From Cladorhizidae sp. MBARI D1340-BT2 (taxonomy: Eukaryota; Porifera; Demospongiae; Poecilosclerida; Cladorhizidae): a DNA stretch of 64,000 nucleotides. A model generated the notes under the pieces. That model was not told the DNA's origin. It did not search any database and saw only the letters and a program-made list of their open reading frames with translations. Positions 1 through 11,015 of the stretch are shown here, piece after piece. A program made the translations under genes and the position numbers. The stretch covers positions 26,706,370-26,770,369 of the forward strand of contig JAQNBH010000009.1 of NCBI GenBank assembly GCA_028752905.1. The letters run 5' to 3'. How positions within the stretch are numbered: the stretch's first letter is position 1; the number at the start of each line of letters is the position of its first letter.

Positions 1-1721
1 GTCCTTAAAAGAGGAATGCAAGGAAGGTATCCAGAAAAGGAGACAGGCTGGTCCAGGAACTGGTTGTGACCCTATTTAATTGTTGATGTCTCACCCAAAG
101 GACTCTGCATACTGCAGGATAACAACCAAAACATTATGAAGGTTAGGGTTAATGTCGGGCTCTTTAAGCCTTACTTAACTAGAGAGATGCCAGTTCAACA
201 TGAGATACCTTCATCCATCCAGTCACACAACACCAGTTCAAACAACCCTGGACCATCTGATGATTTGAGTGATACAGCTTACCCTGGGAGTCCAGAGAAG
301 AGGCAGTTCCTAATCATTGGACAGACTAAGAAAGATAGTCCAGTCCTCCCACCACCTGATAGAAACACACCTCTCTCTAGTGAGCCAACATCAGACTGTG
401 TTGTAACCAGTGTTACACAAGTTGTGCCTAGAATGCTTGGAAAACCCTTGCCTTGCAAACCACCTGTCCTTACAGAAAATTCCCTGATGACTTTTTAAAA
501 ATTCTGCTGTCTGAAGCATGGCTAGAAGACACACACATAGATGAGGCACAGGCTCTACTTCGCAATCAGTTTCCAAAGATGGGTGCTTCCAGTCTATTGG
601 GTATGTGGCAACAGGAAGTGGAGGCTCAATAACTGGAACTCAGGTTCGGGATTATATCCAAATCATGAATACTGGCAGCCACTGGGTCTGTGTGTCCAGC
701 ATAGGAATGCCCAAGGGGACTGTGCGGGTGTATGACAGCCTCTATACAAGAACCAGTAAGAAATAACTTGAATGATAATATTTTATATGCTAAACTTTAA
801 AAAAAATTACACATTCTGATTAGGTGAATCAAGAATTAACTGTTGTCAATTTCCAACAACTTTTATGACATGCATTGGAAATTGAATAATGTCATTGAAT
901 CCAACAGTGTTGTTTTTATTTTAATCCTGTCAATTAAAAAATTGGTCTCCTTGATAACTACTGTTGTGAGCTTAGAAATCTATACTAAATTTTTTACTTG
1001 CATAGTATCTCAACTCAAGCATCACATTAAGAACCAAGGCCTTGCAAGAGTGTCAATTTCACCTAAATATGATTCACAGCTCGAAATTAATGGCAAGATG
1101 CCCACGTTATGGTACAACAACGAACCCACTAAAATAGGTACAGTACGTGTTACCATTCAATCAATTCTTGTGAAATAAATAGTAGTTATACACTACAAAC
1201 AATTAATAGTTGTTTCGTTTGTTTGTTCTTATTGTTGTTGGATCATTGCAGAACTGGATACACTAAAATGCCTGGCATGGATGGAATTATATCAAGGAAG
1301 CCACCTGACCATACAGAAACCATACATGCATCAACAGGTTGGAGGCAATACCTGTGGTTTATTTGCCATTGCTGTAGCAACCGCATTATGCAATGGTGTG
1401 GACCCATCAACAATAACATTTGATCAAACAAAGATGCGGTCCCACCTGATGAGATCTTTCCAGACATATCACATCAAACTATTCCCTGTTCAAGGATGCT
1501 GATGGGAAGCCACAAGCAAGAAGCTCAAGACTGTTCTCAGGGAACCATTGATCTGTGTTTGCAGACAACCCCATGACTGTGCCCTCACAGTGGCACAGTG
1601 CAGCAAGTGTAGTGAATGGTTCCACCAATCATGTATACAGATTCCACCATCAGCCATCATCAACCGGGAGGAGGAGTGGAACTGTGGCAGTTGTTTGGAT
1701 AGGGAATTGGGTGCCACTTAA
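1..1721 (+). pseudogene. Ulp1-type protease plus PHD finger, 3' part of an integrase-family transposon (copy A)
   Basis: Encodes the C-terminal half of a polyprotein: a C48/Ulp1-like cysteine protease, then a C4HC3 PHD finger. The protease core is visible as GSHWVCV (His, near 680), VRVYDSLY (Asp, near 735) and QQVGGNTCGLFAIA (Gln and nucleophile Cys, near 1345). The PHD finger (about 1555-1700) runs ICVC, CSKC, WFHQSC, WNCGSC. A GT-AG intron at 756-1251 joins the Asp segment to the Cys segment in phase. It is broken: frame changes near 475 and near 630-650, and an in-frame TGA at 1500-1502 between protease and PHD. The first bases (VLKRGMQGRY in one frame) match the segment after the integrase in the minus-strand copy at 25-29 kb, so the window starts inside the element. 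A polyadenylation signal AATAAA lies at 1795-1800. Family assignment comes from motif reading and from the second copy. Confidence 0.75.
756..1251 (+). other. Intron inside the copy A Ulp1 domain
   Basis: Begins GTAAGA and ends TTGCAG. Joining its flanks keeps the frame from YTRT into LDTLKCLAWMELY. The minus-strand paralogue at 25.3 kb has no intron at the equivalent place. Confidence 0.65.
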
Positions 1722-1794
1722 ATAATTAAGACTGAATCTGTTTGTTCTTGTTGGGATTTTTTTCTGGGTAATTATGAATGTCTCATTTTCATGC

Positions 1795-1800
1795 AATAAA
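1795..1800 (+). promoter_or_regulatory. Polyadenylation signal AATAAA of copy A
   Basis: AATAAA about 75 bases after the TAA that ends the PHD finger, at a plausible distance for a transcript end. The following 1.8-2.27 kb stretch is AT-rich with no coding signal I can recognise. Confidence 0.45.
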
Positions 1801-2279
1801 CTGTCTTAGTTCTACATATCTGTGAAATACTGGGAGATCCTAAACTTTCTGGTGGTCTTCCTAGGATATCATGGTTGACCTGAAAATATGTTTATTGTTT
1901 AATTCAAGTTTTGCACAAGTTAAATTGTAGGATGGTGCTGAGGAACCACATATATATGCTCTGACCCTGTTCTTCTATCACTCCATCATCCAGAGAAGCA
2001 AAACAAAAGAAATATTGTTCATCTAATTGTGATTATAGTAAATGGCAAGTATTCTCAGTTGTCATATTACTTCTCCCATGATGATAGATTTGTTGCTAAA
2101 AAAATCTATTTCTATAGCTAGAGAGAAAAATTTAATATTAAAAAAAATTTAAAAATATTTCTGAGAGAAATGAGGGTTGGCAAGTTACTTGCCATATTAG
2201 ATACTCCTCCCATGTTTTTACTGCAATTTATATATAGCTTGTGTATATATATATACACACGCAACACTTTCATATTCAG

Positions 2280-2398
2280 CTATGACAGGTGAGATTTATA
2301 TGGCAGGTGGGACTAATATGTCAGGTGAGACAAATATGGCAGGTGTCTGCAGGTGACTAATATGGCAGGTGAGACTAATATGTCAGGTGAGACTAATA
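2280..2398 (+). repeat. 18-bp tandem repeat, left part
   Basis: About six imperfect copies of a unit close to AGGTGAGACTAATATGTC. The array resumes at 3278-3300, so it was split by the insertion at 2399-3277. Confidence 0.8.
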
Positions 2399-3277
2399 TG
2401 TGACAGGATCTGAGAAAAGGGACCTTTCGTAGAAATTTTGAAAATTGAGTTATTGATGTTAGGACAAATAACACACAATTGCCTATTGAATGGAACAAAA
2501 ATTTGCTCTTAATTCCATTCTAGACCAAAGATATGAACCTCAGAATGTAAGAGGATTACAGCATTCATTTCGAGAAAACGCGGTTTGAAAGGGTTTGCTT
2601 ACTAATCTCCGTGCACCTCCGCGCACGCTTAGTTCGATTTCTGAGGTAAGAAGAAATGCTTTTTTGGTCTTGTCTACGGAGCAAGGACTACGCTGTGTAT
2701 GACGTGTACAGGTAACTTTTAAGACCATTGTTAGTGTGCGAGTAACAAAAATAATAATAATAAAGAGTGAGAAAACACACACGATGTTTATCTAGGTAAT
2801 GCTCAGCTAGTAGCTAGCTAATGCCCAACCGGTACTTAGCGAGTGCTCCACCAGAAGCTAGCGACTGCTCGGCCTGTAGCTAGCGAATGCTCGGCCTGTA
2901 GCTAGCTTCCTGTGCACTTGGAGACGCCATTATTCACAAACAGTTCTTTTTAACGCGCATTAACGTGGGACTTTCCCCTTTCTAACGAGGGTTTTTCCCC
3001 CATTCTTCCGTATACACAAGCAGTATTCTCTCAATTGCCCTCGCGTTACATACAAACGTAGGTCCGTCCACGTTTGACCAGCCATCTTCTAACAGCACGC
3101 TTGCATACAAGGAAGCAAGCAGAAGGTTCAAAACTTCACACAGAGGTAGAGGAAGGATAGTAGATACCTGTAATACCCAAAAAAATTTTTTGTCAAAGTA
3201 TGACTGCTAGACTATTTTTGGTTATAGCACAAAACTGTTTTTTCTACGAAAGGTCCCTTTTCTCAGATCCTATCACA
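2399..3277. mobile_element. TA-flanked inverted-repeat DNA element, non-autonomous
   Basis: Terminal inverted repeats of about 37 bp, 36 of 37 identical. The left end starts TGTGACAGGATCTGAG and the right end reads ATCCTATCACA. It is flanked by TA on both sides (2397-2398 and 3278-3279). Removing the element and one TA restores an exact unit of the 18-bp tandem repeat, so both boundaries are fixed by the sequence. It is 879 bp long. No transposase frame is seen. Internally it holds an imperfect 30-bp repeat around 2805-2910 built on TAGCTAGCGAATGCTCGGCC. The TA target fits Tc1/mariner-like or similar families, but the superfamily is not proven. The element at 52037-52797 has similar ends. Confidence 0.8.
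2805..2910 (+). repeat. Imperfect 30-bp tandem repeat inside the TA element
   Basis: Three to four copies of a unit around GCTCGGCCTGTAGCTAGCGAA. No coding role is apparent. Confidence 0.6.
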
Positions 3278-3328
3278 TATGTCAGGTGAGACTAATACGG
3301 AATAGGAATATGGAATAGTTTACCCGAC

Positions 3329-3746
3329 TGTCGCAGGACGACATTAAAACTAGACTGTTCCCAATGCATAACTATGGATGTGGATTGAACCCAGTAGTGA
3401 GTAACTAATTATGAATTGGAAGTGTTGTTAATGTTGCAGCTTAGTGTGTTTGTGTGTTATGTGTTTATGTTGGGGAAATGTCATAGGTCAATGATGAGTG
3501 TAAGATTACCATGTATGGGCAGAAACCAGAAGTGGGGGCTCCAGCCTAGTTAAGGGAGGAGTTGTTACTGCTCTGGGAGTTAGCCATTGTACTGAGTCTT
3601 GTAAGTGTCCTATATTGAATTATTAAGGTTTCTCTACTTAACCTTGCTAGCCTAGTGTATAGCTTAAAGGTATAGTGGTGGCAGCATACCAACACTTAGT
3701 GACTGGCTCAGAGTCTGTGGGTAATATCAGATTTGGTCCTGTCACA
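3329..3746 (+). repeat. Putative 5' LTR of a Ty3-like retroelement
   Basis: The 3' boundary is good: GGTCCTGTCACA is followed after two bases by a primer binding site. The 5' boundary is inferred from TGTCGCAGGAC at 3329, an imperfect inverted copy of the end sequence. That gives a TG...CA LTR of about 418 bp. A short 3' piece of the same LTR recurs at 6163-6199. Confidence 0.6.
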
Positions 3747-3748
3747 AC

Positions 3749-3765
3749 TGGTGGCAGCGGTGGGA
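3749..3765 (+). other. Primer binding site, tRNA-Leu type
   Basis: TGGTGGCAGCGGTGGGA is complementary to the 3' end TCCCACCGCTGCCACCA expected for an animal tRNA-Leu. It starts two bases after the LTR end. Confidence 0.65.
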
Positions 3766-3808
3766 TTTTTTTAAACTAGAGAGATAGCTACTTTCCTTGA
3801 CAAGAAGA

Positions 3809-6156
3809 ATGGATACCAGAAGTAAGGCAAGGCACACTACAGAAGGAGAAAGGCGGAGTACTTCACCGCTAATGGACTCAGAAGATATTGGGGAAAGTGT
3901 GACAACTGATATGCTCCGAATGTTTAAACTCCAGTCAGAGAAGCAAAAGGAAGACGAGAAAAGACGGGCGACCGAACGAGCAGAAGCCGAGGAGAAAAGA
4001 GAACAGAGATAGAAAAGATTGTTGATGACAGTGATGAGCGGAGGGGGCACTGGCAGGATAGAAGAATCGGACTCTGTTCCTACCCCCAGCCAAATCAAAG
4101 CACCCCGGTTCAGAGAAATGAAGGAAGACGAAGCCCCCCTGGATTATTTAACGTTTTAGAGAGCCATATGGCTACTTACAAGGTCCTCAAGAAGGATTGG
4201 ATGAGATATTTGGCTCCTGAATTCCGACCGGATGCCAACAGAGTATATCTGGCAATGCAGCCGGATGTAAAGGAAGACTATGATCAAGTCAAACTAGCAC
4301 TCTTGCGACTCTACCGTGTGACCAGAAAAGCTTACCGAAAAGATTGGACAATCTCAAACGGAAACCAGACGAAGGATGGGAGGCTCTGATGGGTCGTGCT
4401 GTCCTCACCACACGATGGACAGAAGGCTGCAAAACAATCCAGCAGGTAAATGATTTGTGTGCACTTGATACTGTAATGAAGCTTATGCCTAGACATGTAG
4501 CACAGTTTGTGTCTGACAAGATACCCAGCACTGCAGCTGAGGCTGGAGGATTGGCAGATGATTACCTGGCAGATAGGGGTTGGACCCCTGTTGACCATTC
4601 GATATCGGTCGACTCCACCACCAGATATTCCGGAAGGGAGACAGGTCTAGGCAACTAGCAGGTAGAACATGAGGCAGGTGGAAAGAGAAAGAGGCAAGAG
4701 CAAGGAGTACACTCACACAAGGGAGCAGTACAGATGATCACAAACAGTACAAGCCGAAGGCAGATGGGTCCTACAGACCCTAATGCTTCAAATGTGGGAA
4801 GCCAGGTCATTTTGCACCGGGAATGCTATAGTACCAAGCCCAAAAGTTTCAAGAAGAGGTACGATAATGTGAACTTGTCCAAGCCACTGACGTCCAAGGA
4901 AGAAGTGTCTCTGATCAAGACAGAGATCAGTGGACGCTCTACAGTGGAAGGCACAGTAGGAGGGATGAAATGTATAGACATTTTATTAGATGCTGGTGCA
5001 GGGCAGATGGTGGTGAGGTCGAGCTTGGTACCCAAAGAGTGCTACACCGGCAGGTCCAAGGAGGTGAGAGATTACCAGGGAACAGCATGAACTCACCACT
5101 TGGCACGGATCAACATCACTGTAGGAGGCCGCACAGAGGAGCTGGAGGTGCTGGTGGCAGACAAACTAACACATGAAGTGTTGCTTGGCACAGACATGCC
5201 TAGACTGTGGGATTTGGGTAAGCAGTTGTTGAATAATGAGTTGGTCAATTTGGTGTCTACTCGTTCTTAGACTAGAGCAGGAGGGAATACTGAACTGCAG
5301 GCTTATGGTCGAGAGAGTGTGAGGCTGAGGAGAGCACTGAGGAGGATGAGACAGCAATGATGAGGAATCATCCGAAGGAGTCTCCGATGATGGACCAGAC
5401 CCTACCACAACCGACGAGACATCTGATGAAGAGCCAGAGAAGAAAAGTCTGACAAAGTCCCAGAAGAGGCAGGCCAATGCAGTGTACATAGAGGGGCAGA
5501 AGGGCCATCCACTAGATGTCAATTCCAAGGAACTCCAATGAGAGCAAGAGCATGATCCGATACTTAAACCCATGTGGGTGAAGGCACAGAGTGATGACAA
5601 CACTGAGTTTCTGGTGGAGGATCACTTGCTGTGGAGGAATACAACAGACCACCTGGGTGATGAGGCAACACAATTGTGCCTACCTAAAAGGTATAGGTCC
5701 ATGGTACTGGCTCTAGCTCATCGACCAGGCCATCCAGGATGAGATAGAACAGCACAGAGAATACTTGATGAATTCTTCTGGCGCCAAATTCATGATGATG
5801 TGGAAAAGTTTCACCTGCACCATTACCATCATCGGGCAACCATCCTCCAGAATAGCGATGGATTTGACAGGGCCACTCCCGACGACACCAGATGGCAACC
5901 GTTTTGTGCTAGTAGTGATAGATTATTCCACTCGATGGCCTGAGGCATTTGCACTACGGACAACAGAAAGTTCCATTATTGCAGAGAAGCTAACACAAAT
6001 GTTTACATGGACTGGTGTGCCAGACGAGATCCTGACGGTCTGCAGCACAAACTTTGTCAGCAAGCTGCTGAAAGAGTTGTATAACTTCTTGGGGTTGAAG
6101 GCGATCAAAACCACTCCTTACCACCCACCCACAGACGGGATGGTTGACTCACGTTA
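3809..6156 (+). pseudogene. Ty3-like gag-protease-integrase remnant without reverse transcriptase
   Basis: The order of recognisable parts is as follows. A charged gag N-terminus starts at ATG 3809 (MDTRSKARHTTEGE), then a gag core at 4168-4650 (YLAPEFRPDANRVYLAM, GWEALMGRAVLTTRW). A CCHC knuckle near 4785 (CFKCGKPGHFA) has its last Cys out of frame. An aspartic protease lies near 4985 (LLDAGAGQMVV) with LLGTDMP at 5185. An integrase zinc region near 5690-5740 is followed by an integrase core at 5855-6150 (AMDLTGPLPTT, VVIDYSTRWPEA). Many frameshifts and stops separate them. The second catalytic Asp region reads LTVCSTNF and the final Glu position reads GMVDSR, so key acids are lost. The reverse transcriptase and RNase H expected between protease and integrase are absent; an acidic stretch occupies 5360-5480. 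Confidence 0.7.
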
Positions 6157-6162
6157 AAGGCA

Positions 6163-6280
6163 ATGGTCTGTGGGTAATATCAGATTTGGTCCTGTCACAA
6201 CTGGTGGCAGCGGTGGGATTTTTTTTGAACTAGAGAGTTAGCTACTATCCTTGACAAGAAGAATGGATACCAGAAGTAAG
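6163..6280 (+). repeat. Duplicated LTR end, primer site and gag start
   Basis: Nearly identical to 3713-3830: the last ~37 bases of the LTR, the primer site TGGTGGCAGCGGTGGGA (6202-6218), the leader, and the first gag codons ATGGATACCAGAAGTAAGG. It follows directly on the truncated integrase and runs into the GTAG microsatellite, so two broken copies are fused here. Confidence 0.8.
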
Positions 6281-6467
6281 GTAGGTAGGTAGGTAGGTAG
6301 GTAGGTAGGTAGGTAGGTAGGTGGGTAGGTATGTAGGTAGGTGGGTGGGTGGGTGGGTGGGTGGGCGGGTTGGTGGGTGGGTGGGTGGGTGGGTGAGTGG
6401 GTGGGTGGGTAGGTAGGTAGGTATGTAGGTAGGTAGGTAGGTAGGTAGGTAGTATGTAGGTAGGTAG
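6279..6467 (+). repeat. (GTAG)n microsatellite with GTGG interruptions
   Basis: About 185 bases of GTAG repeats with a central block of GTGG units. It starts exactly within the fifth or sixth codon of the duplicated gag start. The long minus-strand proline/threonine frame here is only the repeat. Confidence 0.9.
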
Positions 6468-6479
6468 GAGAGCAAAATA

Positions 6480-6571
6480 GAGTTAAAAAGGGGGTGATTT
6501 CTCATCTAAAGCCATTTAAAGGGTATAAACAGTTCCATAATGTTGAAAAGGAAGCTAATGTACCCATTTTA
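6480..6571 (+). repeat. Single unit of the 54.5 kb satellite
   Basis: The segment with AAACAGTTCCATAATGTTGA and the following AAGGAAGCTAATG matches the unit of the tandem satellite at 54.5-55.4 kb, showing that the satellite is dispersed. Confidence 0.65.
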
Positions 6572-6595
6572 CTTGAATAAAATGGATTCACCCTA

Positions 6596-7564
6596 TCTGA
6601 TTCATCACACCTTCGTCGTCTGATACCATTCATCTTGCATGATGAAATCAGTAAACTGAAACAAGATATTTGCGGGAGACATGTAGCTATCATTTTTGAT
6701 GGAACGACCCATGTGTGTGAGGCCTTTGTGATTGTTCTACGTTACATAGATAAAGAGTGAGCTATCAAGCAGCGTGTTTGTCGGCTGATGCTTTTAGCTA
6801 AATCCATCACTGGAGAAGAATGTGCTAGGCAACTAATAACTGCTTTGTCAACTGAGCTGTCAATTGCTTCTAATTTGATTATAGCAGCAAAGAGGGACCG
6901 TGCATCAGTGAATGATGTGGCAATGAGGACCATATCTGTGATCTATAATAAGATAATGGATATCGGCTGTTTTTCGCACACTCTGGATCATGTTGGAGAA
7001 AGAATGAAAACACCTATCTTAGATGTGTTCATAAAGGCTTGGATAAGCTTGTTCGCTCACAGTCCGAAGTCAAGGCTTGCATGGAAGACACAGCCTGGAT
7101 TGACCACTCCAACCTATTCAGCAACCATATGGTGGAGTAAGTCTGAAGTTGTCCACAAATTGCATGACATGTTTGGAGATGTGCTGCATGGCAGTGATTT
7201 ACCTCCATATACAACTGGAAAACTACTGGAAATCATTGACGATCAAGCAGCATGTAGGAAACTGAAAATGGAGCTCGCTATAACAGTAGATGCAATGGAA
7301 CCATTCGTCAAGGCAACATACTCATTAGTGTTAGTTACATTAAGTCTTCTGTATTCTCATGTCTCGTCACAATACTATCCAAATGTGGCTGCAGTCTCTA
7401 AGCATCTGTCAGAGGGAAATTCTACACGTGAGTGCCAACTGATAGCTTACGCCAAAGCTTGTTGTGTCCCTACTCATACTTCAAGGAGAAGTTTGACAGA
7501 GATCTCAGGCCTATTGTACTTGTTAAATATGTGCCCCCTCCCTCCCCACTCAACTCAATCATAA
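6596..7564 (+). pseudogene. hAT-like transposase fragment
   Basis: RNase H-fold part of a transposase of the type common in cnidarians and sponges. Visible in order: HLRRLIPFILHDEI, FDGTTHVCEAFVIVLRYID (likely first catalytic Asp, near 6699), RLMLLAKSITGEECARQL, RDRASVNDVAMRT, DIGCFSHTLDHVGERM, YSATIWWSKSEV, AMEPFVKATYSLVLV and YYPNVAAVSKHL. A TGA at 6758-6760 replaces what is normally Trp in this family, so the long open frame from 6788 is only part. The C-terminal hAT dimerisation region is missing and the 3' end degenerates after AYAKACCVP. No terminal repeats were found. The 5' side abuts a satellite unit. Confidence 0.7.
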
Positions 7565-8010
7565 ATGCAGCCCTGAATAGTACTTAAAGTAGACCCCAGT
7601 GATGGACAGTTACTAACAAGCATAGTAGGTCCATACACTGCTTACTTATACCAGTTGGCTGACCTTTACGCCTGGATGCTAGTTGCAGCTGCCTGTGGTT
7701 AGGGAGGTGATGTAACTGGTGATCTGTAGCAAAGTGCATGATTGTGCATATGTACACAATGCTAGTGATTGTGAGTAGTTTACTGTTTGCTCTCCTCTCC
7801 ATGATTGATTCTACCCAACCTCATATAGCATCCCTGTTTCTCATGCCACATCTGTGGAGCTAGTTGTCTACTGCATCTCACTGTTGAAGGCTTCTACTAA
7901 CTTCATTTCAGTGCAACCCCCTTGCCAACTGGTTCTGAGTGGAGGTTTTGCTAGTATAGTAAATGACTAATTTTGGGGGAGATAGTTAATTTTTTAATAA
8001 AAAAACCAAA

Positions 8011-8683
8011 CAAGTGCGGTACCACTTTATAGCTCCATAGATTCTGTAAACTTTATGGTATGTACTTGATATATAGCTCAAAAGATAGCGCTCTCTGTGT
8101 GGTTTATTTCGATACTAAAATATTTTTCATGCTTATAAGTATAGCCAAGTTACTGGAACTAAAGTGGAGGGATCCTCAAAACCTGAATGCCTGATTTTGC
8201 CGCATAAATATCTCCAGATTGCCAAGTGCTAGAGAGTTGAAATTAACACCAGTGACTAGAAGAAGCCCTACTCTATGCAATAAGCAATTTGATGAGGCGC
8301 TAAAACGTAAGTACGTGGTCAAATGCTCGGTTGTAAAATGAATTTTGTTAAAATTCCATAAAATTCATTTTCCACCTGTGCGCTTGCTTGACCAGTACTT
8401 ACATTTTAGCGCCTTATCAAAAATAGAGTAGGGCTTTCTCTAACCAGTGTTGCTAATTTCAACTCTCTAGCACTTGGCAATCTGAAGATATTTATGTGGC
8501 AAAATCAGGCATAGAGGTTTTGAGGCTCCCTCCACTTTATTTCCAGTAACTTGCCTATAGTTATCATATGAAAAATATTTTAGTATCAAAGCGAGGAGAG
8601 ACCAATCTTTTGAGCTATAATTATATCAAGTCCATACCATGAAGTTTACAGAATCTATGGCGCTATAAAGTGATAACCACAAG
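8011..8683. mobile_element. Fold-back (long inverted repeat) element, copy 1
   Basis: The two halves are imperfect reverse complements with arms of roughly 300 bases. CTCCATAGATTCTGTAAACTT at the left mirrors AAGTTTACAGAATCTATGG at the right, and TCTCCAGATTGCCAAGTGCT mirrors AGCACTTGGCAATCTGAAGA. The centre lies near 8345. It splits family I copy 1. The same family occurs at 40623-41209 and, as one arm, at 10840-11015. The ends are less well preserved than in the second copy and no target duplication is clear. No protein is encoded. Confidence 0.8.
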
Positions 8684-10357
8684 TTTGTTTTTATAATTTA
8701 AAAATGCACCTATCACCCCTAACAAACTCACAGTTGACTACTTGCTAACTGATCAATGATGTTTATATTTTGTAAGAATGATTCTATCACAGGTTAAGTG
8801 TTGTGAAACACAGTCAAATCATTGGGTAATATTTTGTAAGGATGTACATGTAACCCTGTCTATGTGTCGTGTAACACCGTCTGTGATGTGTTATGATGGA
8901 GACAGAAGCTCTCATTTTTTAATGTAATACCATATTTCATTAACTGATTCACCTTTTTAAGCCGATATCTTCAAATTGGGACATTCATCATAAAACGTGC
9001 TAAAAACCAGATTTTTACCTGGACATATGCAGAAGGTTACAACATTATTACATTAAACTTTATTTCTTGTTCTAGTTTGTGGGAGTGGGTGGAGGAAGCG
9101 ATAAAAATATAGAAACGAATAAAACTGATTGACAAGCAAAAAAGTCATAAACTGTCCCTTCCTTACCTTTGCTGCTGTCTCTGCAAGCCAATGAAAGCTG
9201 TATATTCACCTATGCTAGCCTGAAATCCCTCAGAATATCTACTCTCTTTAGAAGAAAATGCACTCCTGGTTGGATTTCTGTATCAGCATCTAGGATGGTT
9301 ATGCATTGAAGGTGCTACAAAATATCACGAGGAAAAGAGTTTACCCTCTACAAGTTTCTCCTGGAAAAGTTGGGCATTAGTAGTGGCTAGCTGTTCTGAC
9401 AGCAGTAAGGGTAGCATTACCTTTACTAGAGTTTACAGGATCCCATCCAAGGACAAAAATGTCAACTAACAAGTGTAGCATACTAATCTCAATGGAAGCA
9501 AGTCAGCATTTTCTTCTCCGTAACTAGTGATCCCTTATCAACATACTTATGTAAGCCAGAAATTGATTAAATCATATTACCCACAGAGATCAGAATGCTC
9601 ACTTAGCTGCCATCAAGCTCAAATGCACCCTCCCTGCGACATCCATCATTGTCCGTGGGACGGGATCCAGGATGAACTATTGAAAGTTAATGCTATCCTT
9701 TCTGGTGTTAAAACCTTCACAAGTTTTACATCCCAGATGCCACTGCAAAGATCTTGCTCTATCCTGGCCCAAATCAGCAGAAGACTGTAAACAATGTATC
9801 AAAGGACACTAACTCATTTCTCAAAGTCTAAACTATTGAGAGAGTTTACTGGTAGGCACAAGTAGCCTTGTGTAGGAAAAACAGCTTGCTAAAACAGCAG
9901 AATTCCCATAAAGATTACTTCGAGGACAATGGTTGCGATCAGCGATTGCACATCCTTTATACTTCTGCAAAACTGATTAAGTTATGATTTAAAAAACTTT
10001 AAGACCATTTTAGATCAGTTCTTGTAAGTTGCTAGAGTATTAAGAGGCACCTGTACATACTCCATCCCCTAATGCTGCAGGGATAACTAATGTTGTTCTA
10101 ATGCTGCTGGTACAAAGCCGCCACCATACTAGAGCTTGAAATAACAATCCCATTGAAGAGACACCTCCCACACACGTGCATATACTTGACTGTCAAATGC
10201 TGAACGTTCTATTAAGTAGCATTTAGGGGGCCTAACTTGTACCACTTTTGTCTATAAAAATATTTTAGTTTCCTAAACTGTGGTTGTTAAGCCTCTCATG
10301 TTTAGTTACCTAATGTTCTTAAGTTAAGTTATGGTATCTTGCTACGAAGCACTGTTC

Positions 10358-10690
10358 TCAAAGTCCTTGAAACATGCACCAATTATGAACATGTGAACAA
10401 GCTTCATGATTAGTGTAACCTATTTCCCAGAACATTGAGGCAAGAATTGTAATAGCATAACCAGGCCTATTTATAGCTGCAACTCTCTGTAACTGTCTAC
10501 AGTTTCCTAACGAGTATCTTGCTGCTCCATCATGACATTTGCAACCTTTCCCAAGTGATCTAGTGGCACAGGCAGCTCCTCCTGCACGTCCTCTAAATTG
10601 CCAAAAACATTTTCCAATGTCCCAATGATGGTATAACTGGATCGTAAAGGATATCAACATTGAGCCTGTCACAAGAATTGCATATTTCAT
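10358..10690 (-). CDS. Exon-like open frame, family I conserved protein segment
   Basis: A 110-codon frame ending in GAARYSLGNCRQLQ, AAINRPGYAITILASMF. The same protein segment can be read at 22150-22294 (plus strand, AARYSLGNCGQLQ, AAINRPGYASK) and at 56250-56360 (minus strand, GAAKYSLGNCEQLQTIAA). Conservation of the frame across three diverged copies suggests a real exon or a coding part of the repeat. Upstream residues RSLGKG also match the 56 kb copy (RSLGER). No domain recognised. The start codon is uncertain. Confidence 0.35.
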   Translation of the reverse strand: MKYAILVTGSMLISFTIQLYHHWDIGKCFWQFRGRAGGAACATRSLGKGCKCHDGAARYSLGNCRQLQRVAAINRPGYAITILASMFWEIGYTNHEACSHVHNWCMFQGL

Positions 10691-10839
10691 GATAACTGAT
10701 CTTCAAATGGTTTTATTGTTGAATATACTTTGCTGAATAAAACCAATTGCAAAGAATGCAGGATAGACCATCTATAGGTCATTACATCATCTCAGGAGCC
10801 ACGGTACTTAATTTAATATGGCTTGGGAGTCTTATGAAT

Positions 10840-11015
10840 TTCATTCATTTTCCACCCGCACGCTTGACTACGTACTTACATTTTAGCGCCTAATCAAAAC
10901 TGTCATTGTATAGAGTAGGGCTTCCTGTAGCCACTGGTGCTAATTTCAACTCTCTAGCACTTGGCAATCTGGAGACATTTACGCACCAAAATCAGGCATT
11001 CTGGTTTTTGAGGAT
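10840..11015. repeat. One arm of the fold-back family
   Basis: Matches the right arm of 8011-8683 (CATTTTAGCGCCTAATCAAA, TCTCTAGCACTTGGCAATCT), cut off before the outer terminus. The next 0.7 kb to 11.7 kb shows no feature I can support. Confidence 0.7.

Larger units (their letters stand above)
7600..10730. repeat. Dispersed repeat family I, copy 1 (interrupted)
   Basis: Segments here recur in the same order elsewhere. 7700-7890 (CTCTCCTCTCCATGATTGAT, TCTACCCAACCTCA) matches 59711-59880 and 62970-63160. 8740-8800 and 8930-9250 (CTAAAAACCAGATTTTTACC) match 63290-63330 and 63440-63730. 9240-9480 matches 61140-61400 and 63740-64000. 9880-10720 matches 55440-56600. The unit is therefore about 2.5 kb long once the fold-back insert at 8011-8683 is removed. 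No transposase or reverse transcriptase was recognised. One exon-like open frame lies at 10358-10690 on the minus strand. Confidence 0.65.

Noticed and set aside
4289..4716. Overlapping minus-strand frames at 4.3-4.7 kb
   Set aside because: Shadows of the gag frame on the plus strand, which carries the recognisable capsid pattern.
6245..6505. Minus-strand Pro/Thr-rich frame resembling a mucin
   Set aside because: Product of the GTAG/GTGG microsatellite.
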